Shown one piece after another: positions 34,147-42,626 of a stretch of DNA of 64,000 nucleotides. This DNA is from Defluviicoccus sp. bin129 (GTDB lineage Bacteria; Pseudomonadota; Alphaproteobacteria; MPNO01), in the NCBI GenBank assembly GCA_002239065.1, contig MPNO01000003.1:62001-126000 (forward strand), given 5' to 3'. A program made the translations under genes and the position numbers. The notes beneath the pieces were generated by a model. It saw only the letters and a list, made by a program, of their open reading frames with translations, was not told the origin of the DNA and ran no database searches. Each line of letters opens with the position of its first letter. The stretch's first letter is position 1.

Positions 34147-34581
34147 ATGGCACAGCAGGATTGGGCGAGGGATCACGTCAGGCGGTACCGCGAGACCGGC
34201 GGCGCCGACGGGCATATCTGGAGGGGGCATGACGGGACGGGCAATTTCCCCTGCCTGCTGCTGACCACCACCGGGCGGAAGACCGGCGAGGCGCGGACCA
34301 CGCCGCTGATCTACGGCCGCGACGGGCTCGATTTCGTCGTCATCGCCTCCCAGGGCGGGCGGCCCGACCATCCGTCCTGGTATTTCAACCTCGCGGCCGA
34401 CCCGGCGGTGGAGATGCAGGTCGAAGCCGAGCGCTTCGCCGCCGCCGCGCGGACCGCGGCCGGGGAAGACCGCGACCGGCTGTGGCGGATGATGGCCGCG
34501 CTCTACCCGCCCTACGACGCCTATCGCGAGAAGGCCGCCGCGACCCGCGAGATCCCGGTCGTGGTGCTGTCCAGGGCGTAG
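34147..34581 (+). CDS. Deazaflavin-type nitroreductase (Ddn-family) protein
   Basis: 144-residue split beta-barrel protein. LLLTTTGRKTGEARTTPLIY, then VVIASQGGRPDHPSWYFNL and DPAVEMQV are the nitroreductase family deazaflavin-dependent oxidoreductase signature. Family members use F420 (or sometimes bind other flavins or none). The presence of F420 in this organism is not shown by anything else in the window beyond LLM proteins, so cofactor is uncertain. Confidence 0.82.
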   Translation: MAQQDWARDHVRRYRETGGADGHIWRGHDGTGNFPCLLLTTTGRKTGEARTTPLIYGRDGLDFVVIASQGGRPDHPSWYFNLAADPAVEMQVEAERFAAAARTAAGEDRDRLWRMMAALYPPYDAYREKAAATREIPVVVLSRA

Positions 34582-34685
34582 GAGCGGGCGCGACGGCGCC
34601 CGAGAGCACCGTATCGCAATTCCGCCGCGCCGGCATATATTAGGGGCAGGCAGGACAATACCGCGCCAGGCGGTGGGGAGGTGCG

Positions 34686-35555
34686 ATGACGACGCGGTCC
34701 ATACTCGCTTTGCTGATCGAGCCGGAAACCGACCAGGCGGTGCTGCATGCGGCCGGCGCGATCGCCAGGGATTTTTCCGCCCATGTCGCGGTCACCCATG
34801 TCCGCGAGCGCCCGCGCGCAATCGCCGCGATGGGCTACGAGGGCATCCACGCCTATGTCAGCCACGACCTCGAGGCCGAGCATATCGAGCGCGCCAACGA
34901 GATCGAGTCCGCATCGCGCGCGCATTTCGACGCCTTCGTCGCCGAGACCGGCTTCGAGATCCGCACCCGGGCCGGGCACTCGGACCATCCCTCGGTGAGC
35001 TGGGAGGCGATCGACGAGTTCGGCCCCGACGTGGTCGCCAGGCGCGGCGGCGCCTATGACCTGATCGTCGTCGGCCGCCCCCTCGGCGGGCCGACCAATC
35101 TCGACCTGCTGAGCGTCGAATCGGCGATCTTCGCGACCGGGCGGCCGGTCCTGGTGACGCCGCCCGACCCGCCCGAGCATATCGGCGAGACGGTGCTGGT
35201 CGGCTGGAACCGGAGCGGCCCGGCGGCGCGGGCGTTCCACGCCGCCAAGGCGCTGCTGCTGGAGCGCTCGAAGAAGGTGCGGCTGCTCTCGGTCTCGACC
35301 GGGGCGAAGCAGGGCCCGCCCGCCGAGTCGATCAGCGAGAACCTCGCCTGGCACGGGATCGAGGCCGAGATCCGCGAGCTCTCGCCCGATTACCGCTCGA
35401 TCGGCGAGGTGCTGCTGGCCGAGGCGAGCGCGATCGGCGCCGACCTCCTGGTGATGGGCGCGTTCTCGCGCAGCCGGCTGCGCCAGCTGATCCTCGGCGG
35501 GGTGACCCAGCACGTGCTGACCCGGGCCGAGATGCCGGTCTTCATGGCGCATTGA
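34686..35555 (+). CDS. Tandem universal stress protein
   Basis: 289 residues, two Usp-like domains. The second (from about residue 160) has VLVGWNRSGPAARAFHAAK and ends LLVMGAFSRSRLRQLILGGVTQHVL, the usual GxxxxSxxxxxxxGS-like ATP-binding tail in a G-A-F-S-R-S-R form with GGVTQ. The first is more degenerate. Role in stress physiology is inferred from family. GGGAGG at 34676-34681 precedes the ATG. Overlaps the convergent amidase gene by 14 bp at the 3' ends. Confidence 0.87.
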   Translation: MTTRSILALLIEPETDQAVLHAAGAIARDFSAHVAVTHVRERPRAIAAMGYEGIHAYVSHDLEAEHIERANEIESASRAHFDAFVAETGFEIRTRAGHSDHPSVSWEAIDEFGPDVVARRGGAYDLIVVGRPLGGPTNLDLLSVESAIFATGRPVLVTPPDPPEHIGETVLVGWNRSGPAARAFHAAKALLLERSKKVRLLSVSTGAKQGPPAESISENLAWHGIEAEIRELSPDYRSIGEVLLAEASAIGADLLVMGAFSRSRLRQLILGGVTQHVLTRAEMPVFMAH

Positions 35556-36978
35556 GCGGCGCCGGGCGGGCCCGCCCGAGCACAGGCTCGAAGCGCCGCG
35601 CGACCGCCATGGCGAGCCGGTCGGCGCCCCATTGCGCGACCACCTGGAGGCCCACGGGCAGGCGGTCGCGATCCAGCCCGCAGGGGATCGAGATCGCCGG
35701 CTGGCCCGACAGGTTGAACGGGTAGGTGTAGGGCGTCCAACTCACCCAGGGGAGCGGCGCATCCGCTTCGCCGCCCGGCGGCACCTCGTCCCCGGCGGCG
35801 AAGGCGGCGAGCGGCATGGTCGGCGTGACCAGCACGTCGCACGCCTCAAGCAGGGCGGCGAGCGCCGCGCTGAGCCGGCGCCGGTCGTCGATGGCGCGCA
35901 GCAGGTCGCCCGCCGAGCAGCCGCGCGCCAGCGCCGCGCAGCGCACCAGCCCCGGGTCCATCTCCGCCGCCCGCGCGGCGATAGTATCGGCGAACCCGAA
36001 GCCGCGCCCGGTCACCCACAGCGTCTCGAAGATGCCGCGCGGCAGGGCGATGTCGAGCGCGATGTCGGACCATGCGGCCGGCACCGCGGCCTTGAGCCGC
36101 GCCACCGCGTCGGCGAAGACCGCGGCCACGCCGTCTTCCGGCGCGACCCCGAACGGCGCGGCGGCGACCGCCACGCGCAGCCCTCCCGCGCGCAGCCGGG
36201 CGAGCGCTTCCCGCGAGGTCCGGTCGGATGCGCCGTAGGACAGCGGGTCGCGCGGGTCCGGGCCGGCGGTCGCCGCGACGGCCAGCGCGGCATCCTCGAC
36301 CGAACGCGCCAGCGGCCCGACATGGGAGAGCGACCCGGTCACCGTCCCGGGCCAGACCGGGACCAGGCCGAGCGTGGGTTTCACGCCCACGGTCCCGCAG
36401 AACGCGGCCGGGATGCGGATCGACCCGCCGGCGTCCGAGCCGAGCGCGAGCGGCACCGCGCCCGCCGCCACGGTGGCCGCCGAGCCGGCGCTCGACCCGC
36501 CCGGGTTGCGCGCCGCGTTCCACGGGTTGCGGGTGATCCCGGTGAGCGGCGAGCTCCCGGTCCCCTTCCAGCCGAACTCCGGCATGGTGGTCTTGCCGAC
36601 GATCACCGCACCCGCCGCCAGCACGCGTTCGATCATCGGCGCGTTCTCGGCGACCGCGGCATGGGATGACGTGCGCGAGCCGCGCGAGACCGGATGCCCG
36701 GCGACGTAGAAGTTGTCCTTGACCGCGATCGGCACCCCGTGCAGCGCCCCCCGGGGACGGCCCGCGCGGGCCTCGGCCTCGCGCTTCGCCGCGGCGCGGA
36801 GCGCGTCGCGGTCGAGCAGGCGCACATAGGCGTTGATCCGGGGCTCGGCCTCGCGCGCCAGGGCGAGCGCGTGCTCGGCGAGATGGACCGGGGAGACCGC
36901 GCCGTCCGCCACCAGAAGCGCCGCCCGCCTGGCCGTGAGGCGCCGGTAGCGGGCAGGCGTCAATTCGGCGAAGGTCAT
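35542..36978 (-). CDS. Amidase (amidase-signature family)
   Basis: 478 residues, full length. Ser-cisSer-Lys triad visible: Lys87 in PIAVKDN, Ser162/163 in NPGGSSAGSA and nucleophile Ser186 in GSDAGGSIRIPA. Hydrolyses an amide; substrate unknown. ATG 36978 overlaps the stop of the upstream M20 peptidase gene (ATGA), so both act together, perhaps deacylating or hydrolysing an N-acyl or amide compound. Confidence 0.92.
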   Translation of the reverse strand: MTFAELTPARYRRLTARRAALLVADGAVSPVHLAEHALALAREAEPRINAYVRLLDRDALRAAAKREAEARAGRPRGALHGVPIAVKDNFYVAGHPVSRGSRTSSHAAVAENAPMIERVLAAGAVIVGKTTMPEFGWKGTGSSPLTGITRNPWNAARNPGGSSAGSAATVAAGAVPLALGSDAGGSIRIPAAFCGTVGVKPTLGLVPVWPGTVTGSLSHVGPLARSVEDAALAVAATAGPDPRDPLSYGASDRTSREALARLRAGGLRVAVAAAPFGVAPEDGVAAVFADAVARLKAAVPAAWSDIALDIALPRGIFETLWVTGRGFGFADTIAARAAEMDPGLVRCAALARGCSAGDLLRAIDDRRRLSAALAALLEACDVLVTPTMPLAAFAAGDEVPPGGEADAPLPWVSWTPYTYPFNLSGQPAISIPCGLDRDRLPVGLQVVAQWGADRLAMAVARRFEPVLGRARPAPLNAP

Positions 36979-38165
36979 CCGGACCCCCCGAGCAGGTTGA
37001 TGGCCGCGAGCGCGTTGATCCTGGTGGCGGTCTCGATGTCGGCGAGCGCCAGCGATTCGTCGGGCTGGTAGACCGGCTCGCCGCCCGGGCCGAAGATCAC
37101 GGTCTCGCAGAGCCCGCCGAAGCTCGCCGTGTCGCCGAGCCAGGAGCCGCCGACGAAGACGGGCGGCCTGCCCATCACCGTCTCCCACGCGTCGGCCAGG
37201 CAGCGCACCACGGGCGCGTCGGTCGGCACCATGAAGGAGTTCTTCTCGTCGGCGACCTCGAGCTCGACCCTGATCGCCGGGTCGCGCGCCCGGGCCCGCT
37301 CGATCGCCCCCTCGATCAGCGCCCTGACCTCGTCGAGCGGAACACCCGGCTGCGGCCGCGTGTCGACCCGGATGGTGCAGCGGTCGGGGATCATCGACGG
37401 CCCGCCCGGGAACAGCCCGCCGAAGATGCGCCCGACCGCGATATGGAGCTCGGGGCCGACCAGCGCCTTCATCGCGTCCGGGATGTCGGGGAAGTGGCGG
37501 AGCTTCGCGATCTCGCCGGCCACCGGCAGCATCTTCTCGATCGCGTTGACCGCCAGGTCCTTGTGGCAGGTGTGGGCGGAGAGGCCGATCGTCGAGACGT
37601 CGAAATAGTAGCGCCCGCGATGGGCGACGTAGATCTCAAGGCCGGTCAGCTCGCCGAGGATGCAGTGGTCGAAGCGGTGGCGGCGGAACAGGTCGATGCT
37701 GCCGGTCTGGTCGCCCATGTGGTCGCAGACGGCCGCGAAGGTGATCTTGCCCGAGAACGCGACGCCCGAATCGAGCACGGTCTTGATCGCGCCGACCTGG
37801 CAGCCGAGCCCGGCCTTCATGTCCATCACCCCGTGGCCGAACATCCTGCCGTCCTCGATGGCGCCGTCGAACGGGTCGCGGGTCCAGCCCTCGCAGACCG
37901 GCTTGGTGTCGAGATGGCCGGTGAACAGGAGGTGCGGGCCGGGCCTGCCCGAGTCGACCTCCCACAGCGTGTTGGAGCGGCCGTCGAACACCGCCTCGCG
38001 CCACACCCGGCCGACGCCGATCTCGCGGATGCGTTCCTCCAGCTCGGCGGCGAGCACGGCTTCCCGGCCGCAGGTGCTGTCGGTCCGCACCAGCCCCCTT
38101 GTGACGTCGACCGAGAGCCCGTCCTGCAACGCCCCCGTCACCCGTTCCACCACATCCGTCCGCAT
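36975..38165 (-). CDS. M20-family peptidase/deacylase (ArgE/DapE-like) with altered metal-site motifs
   Basis: 396 residues in ArgE/DapE/CPG2 layout. First metal motif GHLDT is intact (His84, Asp86) as is MDMKAG with the bridging-site region at Asp115, and the dimerisation-domain His198 (GLSAHTCH). However, where family members have D-E-E (catalytic base and metal ligand) there is D148-H-M, and the C-terminal ligand His of 'AHxPDE' is Tyr366 in VYQPDE. The protein may bind metal differently or have another activity. First gene of a two-gene operon with the amidase. Confidence 0.85.
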   Translation of the reverse strand: MRTDVVERVTGALQDGLSVDVTRGLVRTDSTCGREAVLAAELEERIREIGVGRVWREAVFDGRSNTLWEVDSGRPGPHLLFTGHLDTKPVCEGWTRDPFDGAIEDGRMFGHGVMDMKAGLGCQVGAIKTVLDSGVAFSGKITFAAVCDHMGDQTGSIDLFRRHRFDHCILGELTGLEIYVAHRGRYYFDVSTIGLSAHTCHKDLAVNAIEKMLPVAGEIAKLRHFPDIPDAMKALVGPELHIAVGRIFGGLFPGGPSMIPDRCTIRVDTRPQPGVPLDEVRALIEGAIERARARDPAIRVELEVADEKNSFMVPTDAPVVRCLADAWETVMGRPPVFVGGSWLGDTASFGGLCETVIFGPGGEPVYQPDESLALADIETATRINALAAINLLGGSG

Positions 38166-38321
38166 CGCCGGCCCTCCCCAAATCCCGCCCGATTATGCGG
38201 AGCGGCGCGCCCCGTTGCATCCGCATTCCGGCGCCGCCGGCGCCCTATCGGGGGACGCGCCCAGCGGTTCCATCCGGGACGGCCATGGTCTAGCGTTGGC
38301 GCCGCGCCGGGGGGAGGGGCC

Positions 38322-39320
38322 ATGCGCTTCGGGATGACGACGATGGCGGTCGAGCCGCCGGACCGGTTCCGCCGGCTGGTCGAGATCGCCGAGGGCGGCG
38401 GCTGCGGGTATCTCTGGGTCTGCGATTCGTCGCTGCATGCGCGCGACGTCTACAGCTATCTCACCGTCGCCGCGTTGAACTCGAAGAGCCTGCGCATCGG
38501 CCCCAACTGCACCCACCCCTATACGCGCCACCCGGCGATCAACCTGAACGCCATGGCGACAATCCACGAGCTGTCGGGCGGGCGCGGCATCGTCGCGGTC
38601 GCGACCGGCGACCGACCGGTGATGGAGCTCGGCTATCCGATGGCGCGGGTCGCCGTGGTGCGCGAGATGATCGGGGTGATCCGGGCGCTGGAGACCGGCG
38701 AGACGGTGACCCGGGAGGGCGAGACCTTCGCGCTCGAGGATGCGCGGCTCTCCTTCGACCTGCCGGCGCCGCTCCCGCTCTATCTCGCGGCGTCGGGGCC
38801 GCGCATGCTGCGGATGGGCGGCGAGCTCGCCGACGGCGTATTGTTTCTCGCCGGCGTCCACGAGGACTGCGTCGCCTACGCGATCGAGCGCATCCGCGAG
38901 GGCGCCCGGGCCGCCGGGCGCGATCCGGCCGCGCTCGATATCGGCTGCACGGTCTACGGCTCGCTGCAGGACGACGCCGAAGCCGCGCGGGCGTTGTGCC
39001 GCCCGATGGCGGCCTGGTTCCCGCAGACCTCGCGCCAATATGCCGAGATCGCCGGCGTGCCCAAGCGGCGCATCGAGAACATCCGGGCGGCCTATGCCGG
39101 CGGTCATTTCGACCAGGCGAGGGCGGCGATGGACTTCGTCACCGAGGACATGATCGACGCGTTTACCGTCGGCGGCCCGCCGGAGCTGTGGATCGACCGG
39201 CTGAACCGGATCGCCGCGCTCGGCGTCGAGCACATCAACGTCTTCCTGCTCGGCCCCGACCGCGCGGAGATGGGGCGGCGGCTGGTGGAGGACGTGTTCC
39301 CGCATGTCGGGAGGGGCTGA
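38322..39320 (+). CDS. LLM-class oxidoreductase (methylene-H4MPT reductase-like)
   Basis: 332 residues, luciferase-like barrel of the F420/FMN group: VEIAEGGGCGYLWVCDSSL, LRIGPNCTHPYTRHPAINLNAMATIHELSGGR, GDRPVMELGYPMARV and PLYLAASGPRMLRMGGELADGVLF are typical. Cofactor (F420 or FMN) and substrate are not determinable by eye. GGGGAGGGG precedes the ATG. Followed one base later by the hydrolase gene. Confidence 0.87.
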   Translation: MRFGMTTMAVEPPDRFRRLVEIAEGGGCGYLWVCDSSLHARDVYSYLTVAALNSKSLRIGPNCTHPYTRHPAINLNAMATIHELSGGRGIVAVATGDRPVMELGYPMARVAVVREMIGVIRALETGETVTREGETFALEDARLSFDLPAPLPLYLAASGPRMLRMGGELADGVLFLAGVHEDCVAYAIERIREGARAAGRDPAALDIGCTVYGSLQDDAEAARALCRPMAAWFPQTSRQYAEIAGVPKRRIENIRAAYAGGHFDQARAAMDFVTEDMIDAFTVGGPPELWIDRLNRIAALGVEHINVFLLGPDRAEMGRRLVEDVFPHVGRG

Positions 39321-39321
39321 G

Positions 39322-40119
39322 ATGGCGCGGCAAACGGTCAACGGGGTCTCCCTCAACTACGACGAATGGGGTACGGGCCATCCGCTGCTCCTGCTGATGG
39401 GGTTCGGCGACGGCCTGCACGCCTGGGCGAACCAGGTCCCGGCCTTCGCGGAAAAGTTCCGCACCATCGCGCTCGACCACCGGGGCTCGGGCGAATCGGA
39501 GGCGCCGCGAGGCGGCTACTCGATCCCGCAATTCGCCGACGATGCGATCGGCCTGATGGACCGGCTCGGGGTCGAGCGGGCGCATGTGCTCGGCTACTCG
39601 ATGGGCGGGCGGGTCGGCCAGGACATGGCGGCACGCTACCCCGACCGGGTCTCCGCCCTGGTGCTCGCCGCCTCGGCCGCCAGGGCCAACGCGCTCAACG
39701 TCTACAGCCTGCGCGCATCCGCCTGGCTCTACGAGACCTACGGCCCCGAAGCGGCCGCGGCGTTCGGCCCGCTGATCTCGTTTACCCACGCCTGGTTCGA
39801 GGACCGTCTCGACAGCCTCACCGAGGCGCTCGGCGAGCCGGTGGACGAGCCGATGCCGATGCACGCCTATCGCGGCCATGTCGAGGCGATCGAGAATCAC
39901 GATTCGACCCCCATATTGGGGCGCATCGCCGCGCCGACGCTGGTGCTGATGGGGGATGCCGAGTGGCTCAACCCGATGGCGGACGCCCGCGTCATGCTCG
40001 ACGGGATCGCGGGCGCCACGCTCCGCGTGCTGGAGCACGGCGGGCACGGCTTCCTGTGGGAGATCCCGGAGGCGTTCAACCGGGCGGTGATCGATTTCCT
40101 CGACCCGCTGACGCCGTGA
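39322..40119 (+). CDS. Alpha/beta hydrolase
   Basis: 265 residues. Oxyanion HG-like turn LLLLMGFGDG, nucleophile elbow GYSMGG, acid near LMGDAEWLNP and catalytic His in HGGHGFLWE. Family of esterases and C-C hydrolases; substrate unknown. ATG 39322 is chosen with GGGAGGGG five bases upstream, inside the end of the LLM gene, so the two are coupled. Confidence 0.88.
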   Translation: MARQTVNGVSLNYDEWGTGHPLLLLMGFGDGLHAWANQVPAFAEKFRTIALDHRGSGESEAPRGGYSIPQFADDAIGLMDRLGVERAHVLGYSMGGRVGQDMAARYPDRVSALVLAASAARANALNVYSLRASAWLYETYGPEAAAAFGPLISFTHAWFEDRLDSLTEALGEPVDEPMPMHAYRGHVEAIENHDSTPILGRIAAPTLVLMGDAEWLNPMADARVMLDGIAGATLRVLEHGGHGFLWEIPEAFNRAVIDFLDPLTP

Positions 40120-40159
40120 TTGGCCGTCCAATTGGCGACGGTGTTGACGAATTGAGAAT

Positions 40160-40192
40160 TAATAGTAGACTACGCTATTAGCGTGTTATACT
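40160..40192 (+). promoter_or_regulatory. AT-rich promoter/operator of the second higBA module
   Basis: Symmetric TAATAG (40160-40165) and CTATTA (40175-40180) flank a GTAGACTAC palindrome at 40165-40173; a second pair, ATTAG (40177-40181) and CTAAT (40191-40195), overlaps it. TATACT (40187-40192) fits a -10 box 10 bases before the higB ATG. This stretch is strikingly AT-rich against its surroundings. HigA binding is inferred. Confidence 0.5.
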
Positions 40193-40201
40193 AATGGACG
40201 T

Positions 40202-40483
40202 ATGATCCGCAGTTTCAGGAGCGCGGATACGGAAGCCATCGCGAACCGGGAGCGGTGCAGGAGATTCCCCGCGGACATCCAGCGCCGGGCGCAGACCAAG
40301 CTGATGATGCTCAACAACGCCAGGGACCTGAACGATCTGCGGGTGCCGCCGGGAAACCGTCTGGAAGCGCTTTCCGGGGATCGTGAGGGCCAGTACAGCA
40401 TCCGCATCAACGAACGGTGGCGGGTCTGCTTTTCCTGGCGTCAGGGAGATGCATTTGACGTCGAGATCGTCGACTACCACTGA
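40202..40483 (+). CDS. higB: HigB-family toxin
   Basis: 93 residues of the HigB/RelE-like killer family: QTKLMMLNNARDLNDLRVPP, LEALSGDREGQYSIRIN, ERWRVCFSWRQGDAFDVEIVDYH in successive pieces. Ribosome-dependent mRNA interferase by family. The ATG follows the -10 box so closely that the leader is very short or absent. Pairs with the antitoxin 12 bp downstream. Confidence 0.92.
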   Translation: MIRSFRSADTEAIANRERCRRFPADIQRRAQTKLMMLNNARDLNDLRVPPGNRLEALSGDREGQYSIRINERWRVCFSWRQGDAFDVEIVDYH

Positions 40484-40495
40484 GGGCGTCGGACC

Positions 40496-40825
40496 ATGAC
40501 CGAATCGACACCGCCCGCGCGCGGGAAGCTGCCCCCGATTCATCCCGGGGAGATCCTGAAGGACGCGTTTCTCGCTCCCATGAAGATCACGCAATACCGG
40601 CTGGCCAAGACGATCGGCGTGGACCCGAGGCGCGTGCATGCGATCGTCCACGGCGAGCGGTCCGTCACGGCGGAGACCGCGCTGCTGTTTTCCCGGTTCT
40701 TCGGGAATTCGGCGGAGTTCTGGATCGGTCTCCAGAGCCAGTACGACTTGGAGCGGGAACGGGACCGTCTCGCAGACAGGCTCGCCAGGGTGCCTGCCCA
40801 CCGCGCCCACCCTCATCCTGAGTAG
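40496..40825 (+). CDS. higA: HigA-family antitoxin
   Basis: 109 residues, XRE HTH antitoxin: PIHPGEILKDAFLAPMKITQYRLAKTIGV, RVHAIVHGERSVTAETALLFSRFFG and SAEFWIGLQSQYDLE are strongly typical. Binds HigB and the operator upstream. Not closely similar to the antitoxin at 31.3 kb, so the two modules are independent acquisitions. The 216 bp after it, up to the amidohydrolase, show no gene. Confidence 0.92.
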   Translation: MTESTPPARGKLPPIHPGEILKDAFLAPMKITQYRLAKTIGVDPRRVHAIVHGERSVTAETALLFSRFFGNSAEFWIGLQSQYDLERERDRLADRLARVPAHRAHPHPE

Positions 40826-41041
40826 CGCGCCGGAGGCGGGCGTATCGAGGCGGATCGCCGCGAGGCGGTGAAGCGGGACGACCCGGCGGAGAACGCGATC
40901 GGCCTTGCCGTCACCGCGCGCCGGCCCGCCCCGCATCCCCGCGCGACCCGGACCCGGCTTGCCTCCCATGCCCCCCGGTGCGAGGCTCTTCGCTGCGATC
41001 CCAACCGGCCCGCCCCGGGCCAGCAGAAGGAGCCATGCGGC

Positions 41042-42109
41042 ATGGCCAAACACCCCTTTCCGGTCTTCGACGGCGACGGGCATGTGCTGGAGGACGACGA
41101 CGAGCTGCTGCAGCACTACGAGGGCCGCTTCGAGAACATGCGGATGCAGCGGACCTTCGGGATCTGGCCGAGCCTCGACGGCTGGTCGCGCGGCGTGATC
41201 AACAGCACCGAGGACGCGGAGCGCCGGTACTTCCACACCAACGCCGACGTGTGGCGCGAAATGGTGGATTTGATCGGGATCGAGGGGACGGTGCTCTACC
41301 CGACCGCCGGGCTCGCCTGCGGGCTGATCTCCGACGTCGAATGGGCGGCCGCCACCGCGACGGCCTACAACAACTGGCTGGAGGCCCGCTACACCAGCCA
41401 GGACGAGCGGTTCCACGGCGCCGGCATGCTGGCGGTGCAGGACCCGGAAGCCGCGGCGGCCGAGATCGCGCGCTGCAAGACCGGGCGGGTGCGCTTCCCG
41501 GCCTGCGTGCTGCCGTCGATGACGGTCCTCGGCAAGACCTACGGAGACGACTTCTTCGCGCCGATCTTCGAGGCGGCGGAGAAGCACCAGATGCCGCTCG
41601 CCATCCACGGCGCGCCGAGCCGCGGGCTCGGCTTCGACCACTTCACCGAGTTCGTCAAGGTGCACACGCTGGAACACCCGTTCCCGCTGATGATTCAGCT
41701 CACCGACATCGTCTTCTCGGGCGTCTTCGACCGCTGGCCCGGGCTCCGCATCGCCTTCCTCGAAGGCGGCTGCACCTGGGTGCCGTTCATGATGGACCGG
41801 ATGGACTACGAGTACGATTCGATCTTCGGCGCCGCCGCGCGCAAGCGGCTGAACAAGCGGCCGTCGGACTATATCCGCGAGGGCGACAATTTCTGGGTGG
41901 CGATGGAGCTCGGCGAGCGCGGCCTCAAATACGCGATCGACGCGATGGGCTCCGAGCGGATCCTGTATGCGTCGGACTATCCGCACGAGCCGACGGAAGA
42001 GGATTTGACCACCGAGCTGCCCGAGTTCATCGCCTCCAACGATTACAGCGAGGCGGTCAAGCGGAACCTGCTCTACAACAACATGATCGCGTTCTACCGT
42101 CTCGACTGA
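41042..42109 (+). CDS. Amidohydrolase_2-family metal-dependent hydrolase/decarboxylase
   Basis: 355 residues of the ACMSD-like amidohydrolase family. FDGDGHVLE is the metal-binding D-x-H start; IHGAPSRGLG contains the mid-barrel His; LEGGCTWVPFMMDRMDYEYD and SDYPHEPTEE the end. Relatives decarboxylate aromatic acids or hydrolyse lactones. ATG 41042 has AAGGAG nine bases before it; the 58 upstream in-frame codons are of low complexity. Convergent with the dioxygenase genes. Confidence 0.87.
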   Translation: MAKHPFPVFDGDGHVLEDDDELLQHYEGRFENMRMQRTFGIWPSLDGWSRGVINSTEDAERRYFHTNADVWREMVDLIGIEGTVLYPTAGLACGLISDVEWAAATATAYNNWLEARYTSQDERFHGAGMLAVQDPEAAAAEIARCKTGRVRFPACVLPSMTVLGKTYGDDFFAPIFEAAEKHQMPLAIHGAPSRGLGFDHFTEFVKVHTLEHPFPLMIQLTDIVFSGVFDRWPGLRIAFLEGGCTWVPFMMDRMDYEYDSIFGAAARKRLNKRPSDYIREGDNFWVAMELGERGLKYAIDAMGSERILYASDYPHEPTEEDLTTELPEFIASNDYSEAVKRNLLYNNMIAFYRLD

Positions 42110-42152
42110 GGCGTCGCCGGTCGAAATGACGAAGAGGCGGGCGCCGGACGCC

Positions 42153-42626
42153 CTACAGCGGCACGGCGAGCAGGTTGTCGATCGCGAAGGTGTCGGCGAT
42201 GACGATCTTCTCGCGGAAGCGGGGGCGGTCGGCCTCGAAGACGATCTCGTCCTCGTACTTGCCGGTCGAGTAGATCCGGGTCTCGCCCTCCTCGGTCGAG
42301 TGCAGGACGAGGTAGCTCGCCGAGGTCGCGAACGCGCCCGCGCGCTCGCCGTGCACCCGGACATTGGCGATCAGGTGGCGGATGTGGAGGTACGGGTAGG
42401 TGAGGGTGTCCCTGAGCACCGTCACCCGATCCTCCACCGCGCCCCGCGAATCGCAGAAGATCATCGCCCCCGGCAGGCCGAGATCCCGGTTCTCGCGCGA
42501 CTGGACCTCGTAGCGGCACGACTCGGCGAAGAACCCGGGCCAGTCCTCGAAGCGGCGCTCGTCGAGGCAGAGCGCGTAGTCGCTGTAGAGGTCGAGAATG
42601 GCGAAGACGGCGCCGTCATCCGCCAT
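42153..42626 (-). CDS. Ring-hydroxylating dioxygenase beta (small) subunit
   Basis: 157-residue NTF2-fold protein of the ring-hydroxylating dioxygenase beta family: LYSDYALCLDERRFEDWPGFF, YEVQSRENRDLGLP, LRDTLTYPYLHIRHLI. Structural partner of the alpha subunit, whose gene overlaps its start by 11 bp upstream. Ferredoxin and reductase genes are not adjacent. Confidence 0.9.
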   Translation of the reverse strand: MADDGAVFAILDLYSDYALCLDERRFEDWPGFFAESCRYEVQSRENRDLGLPGAMIFCDSRGAVEDRVTVLRDTLTYPYLHIRHLIANVRVHGERAGAFATSASYLVLHSTEEGETRIYSTGKYEDEIVFEADRPRFREKIVIADTFAIDNLLAVPL

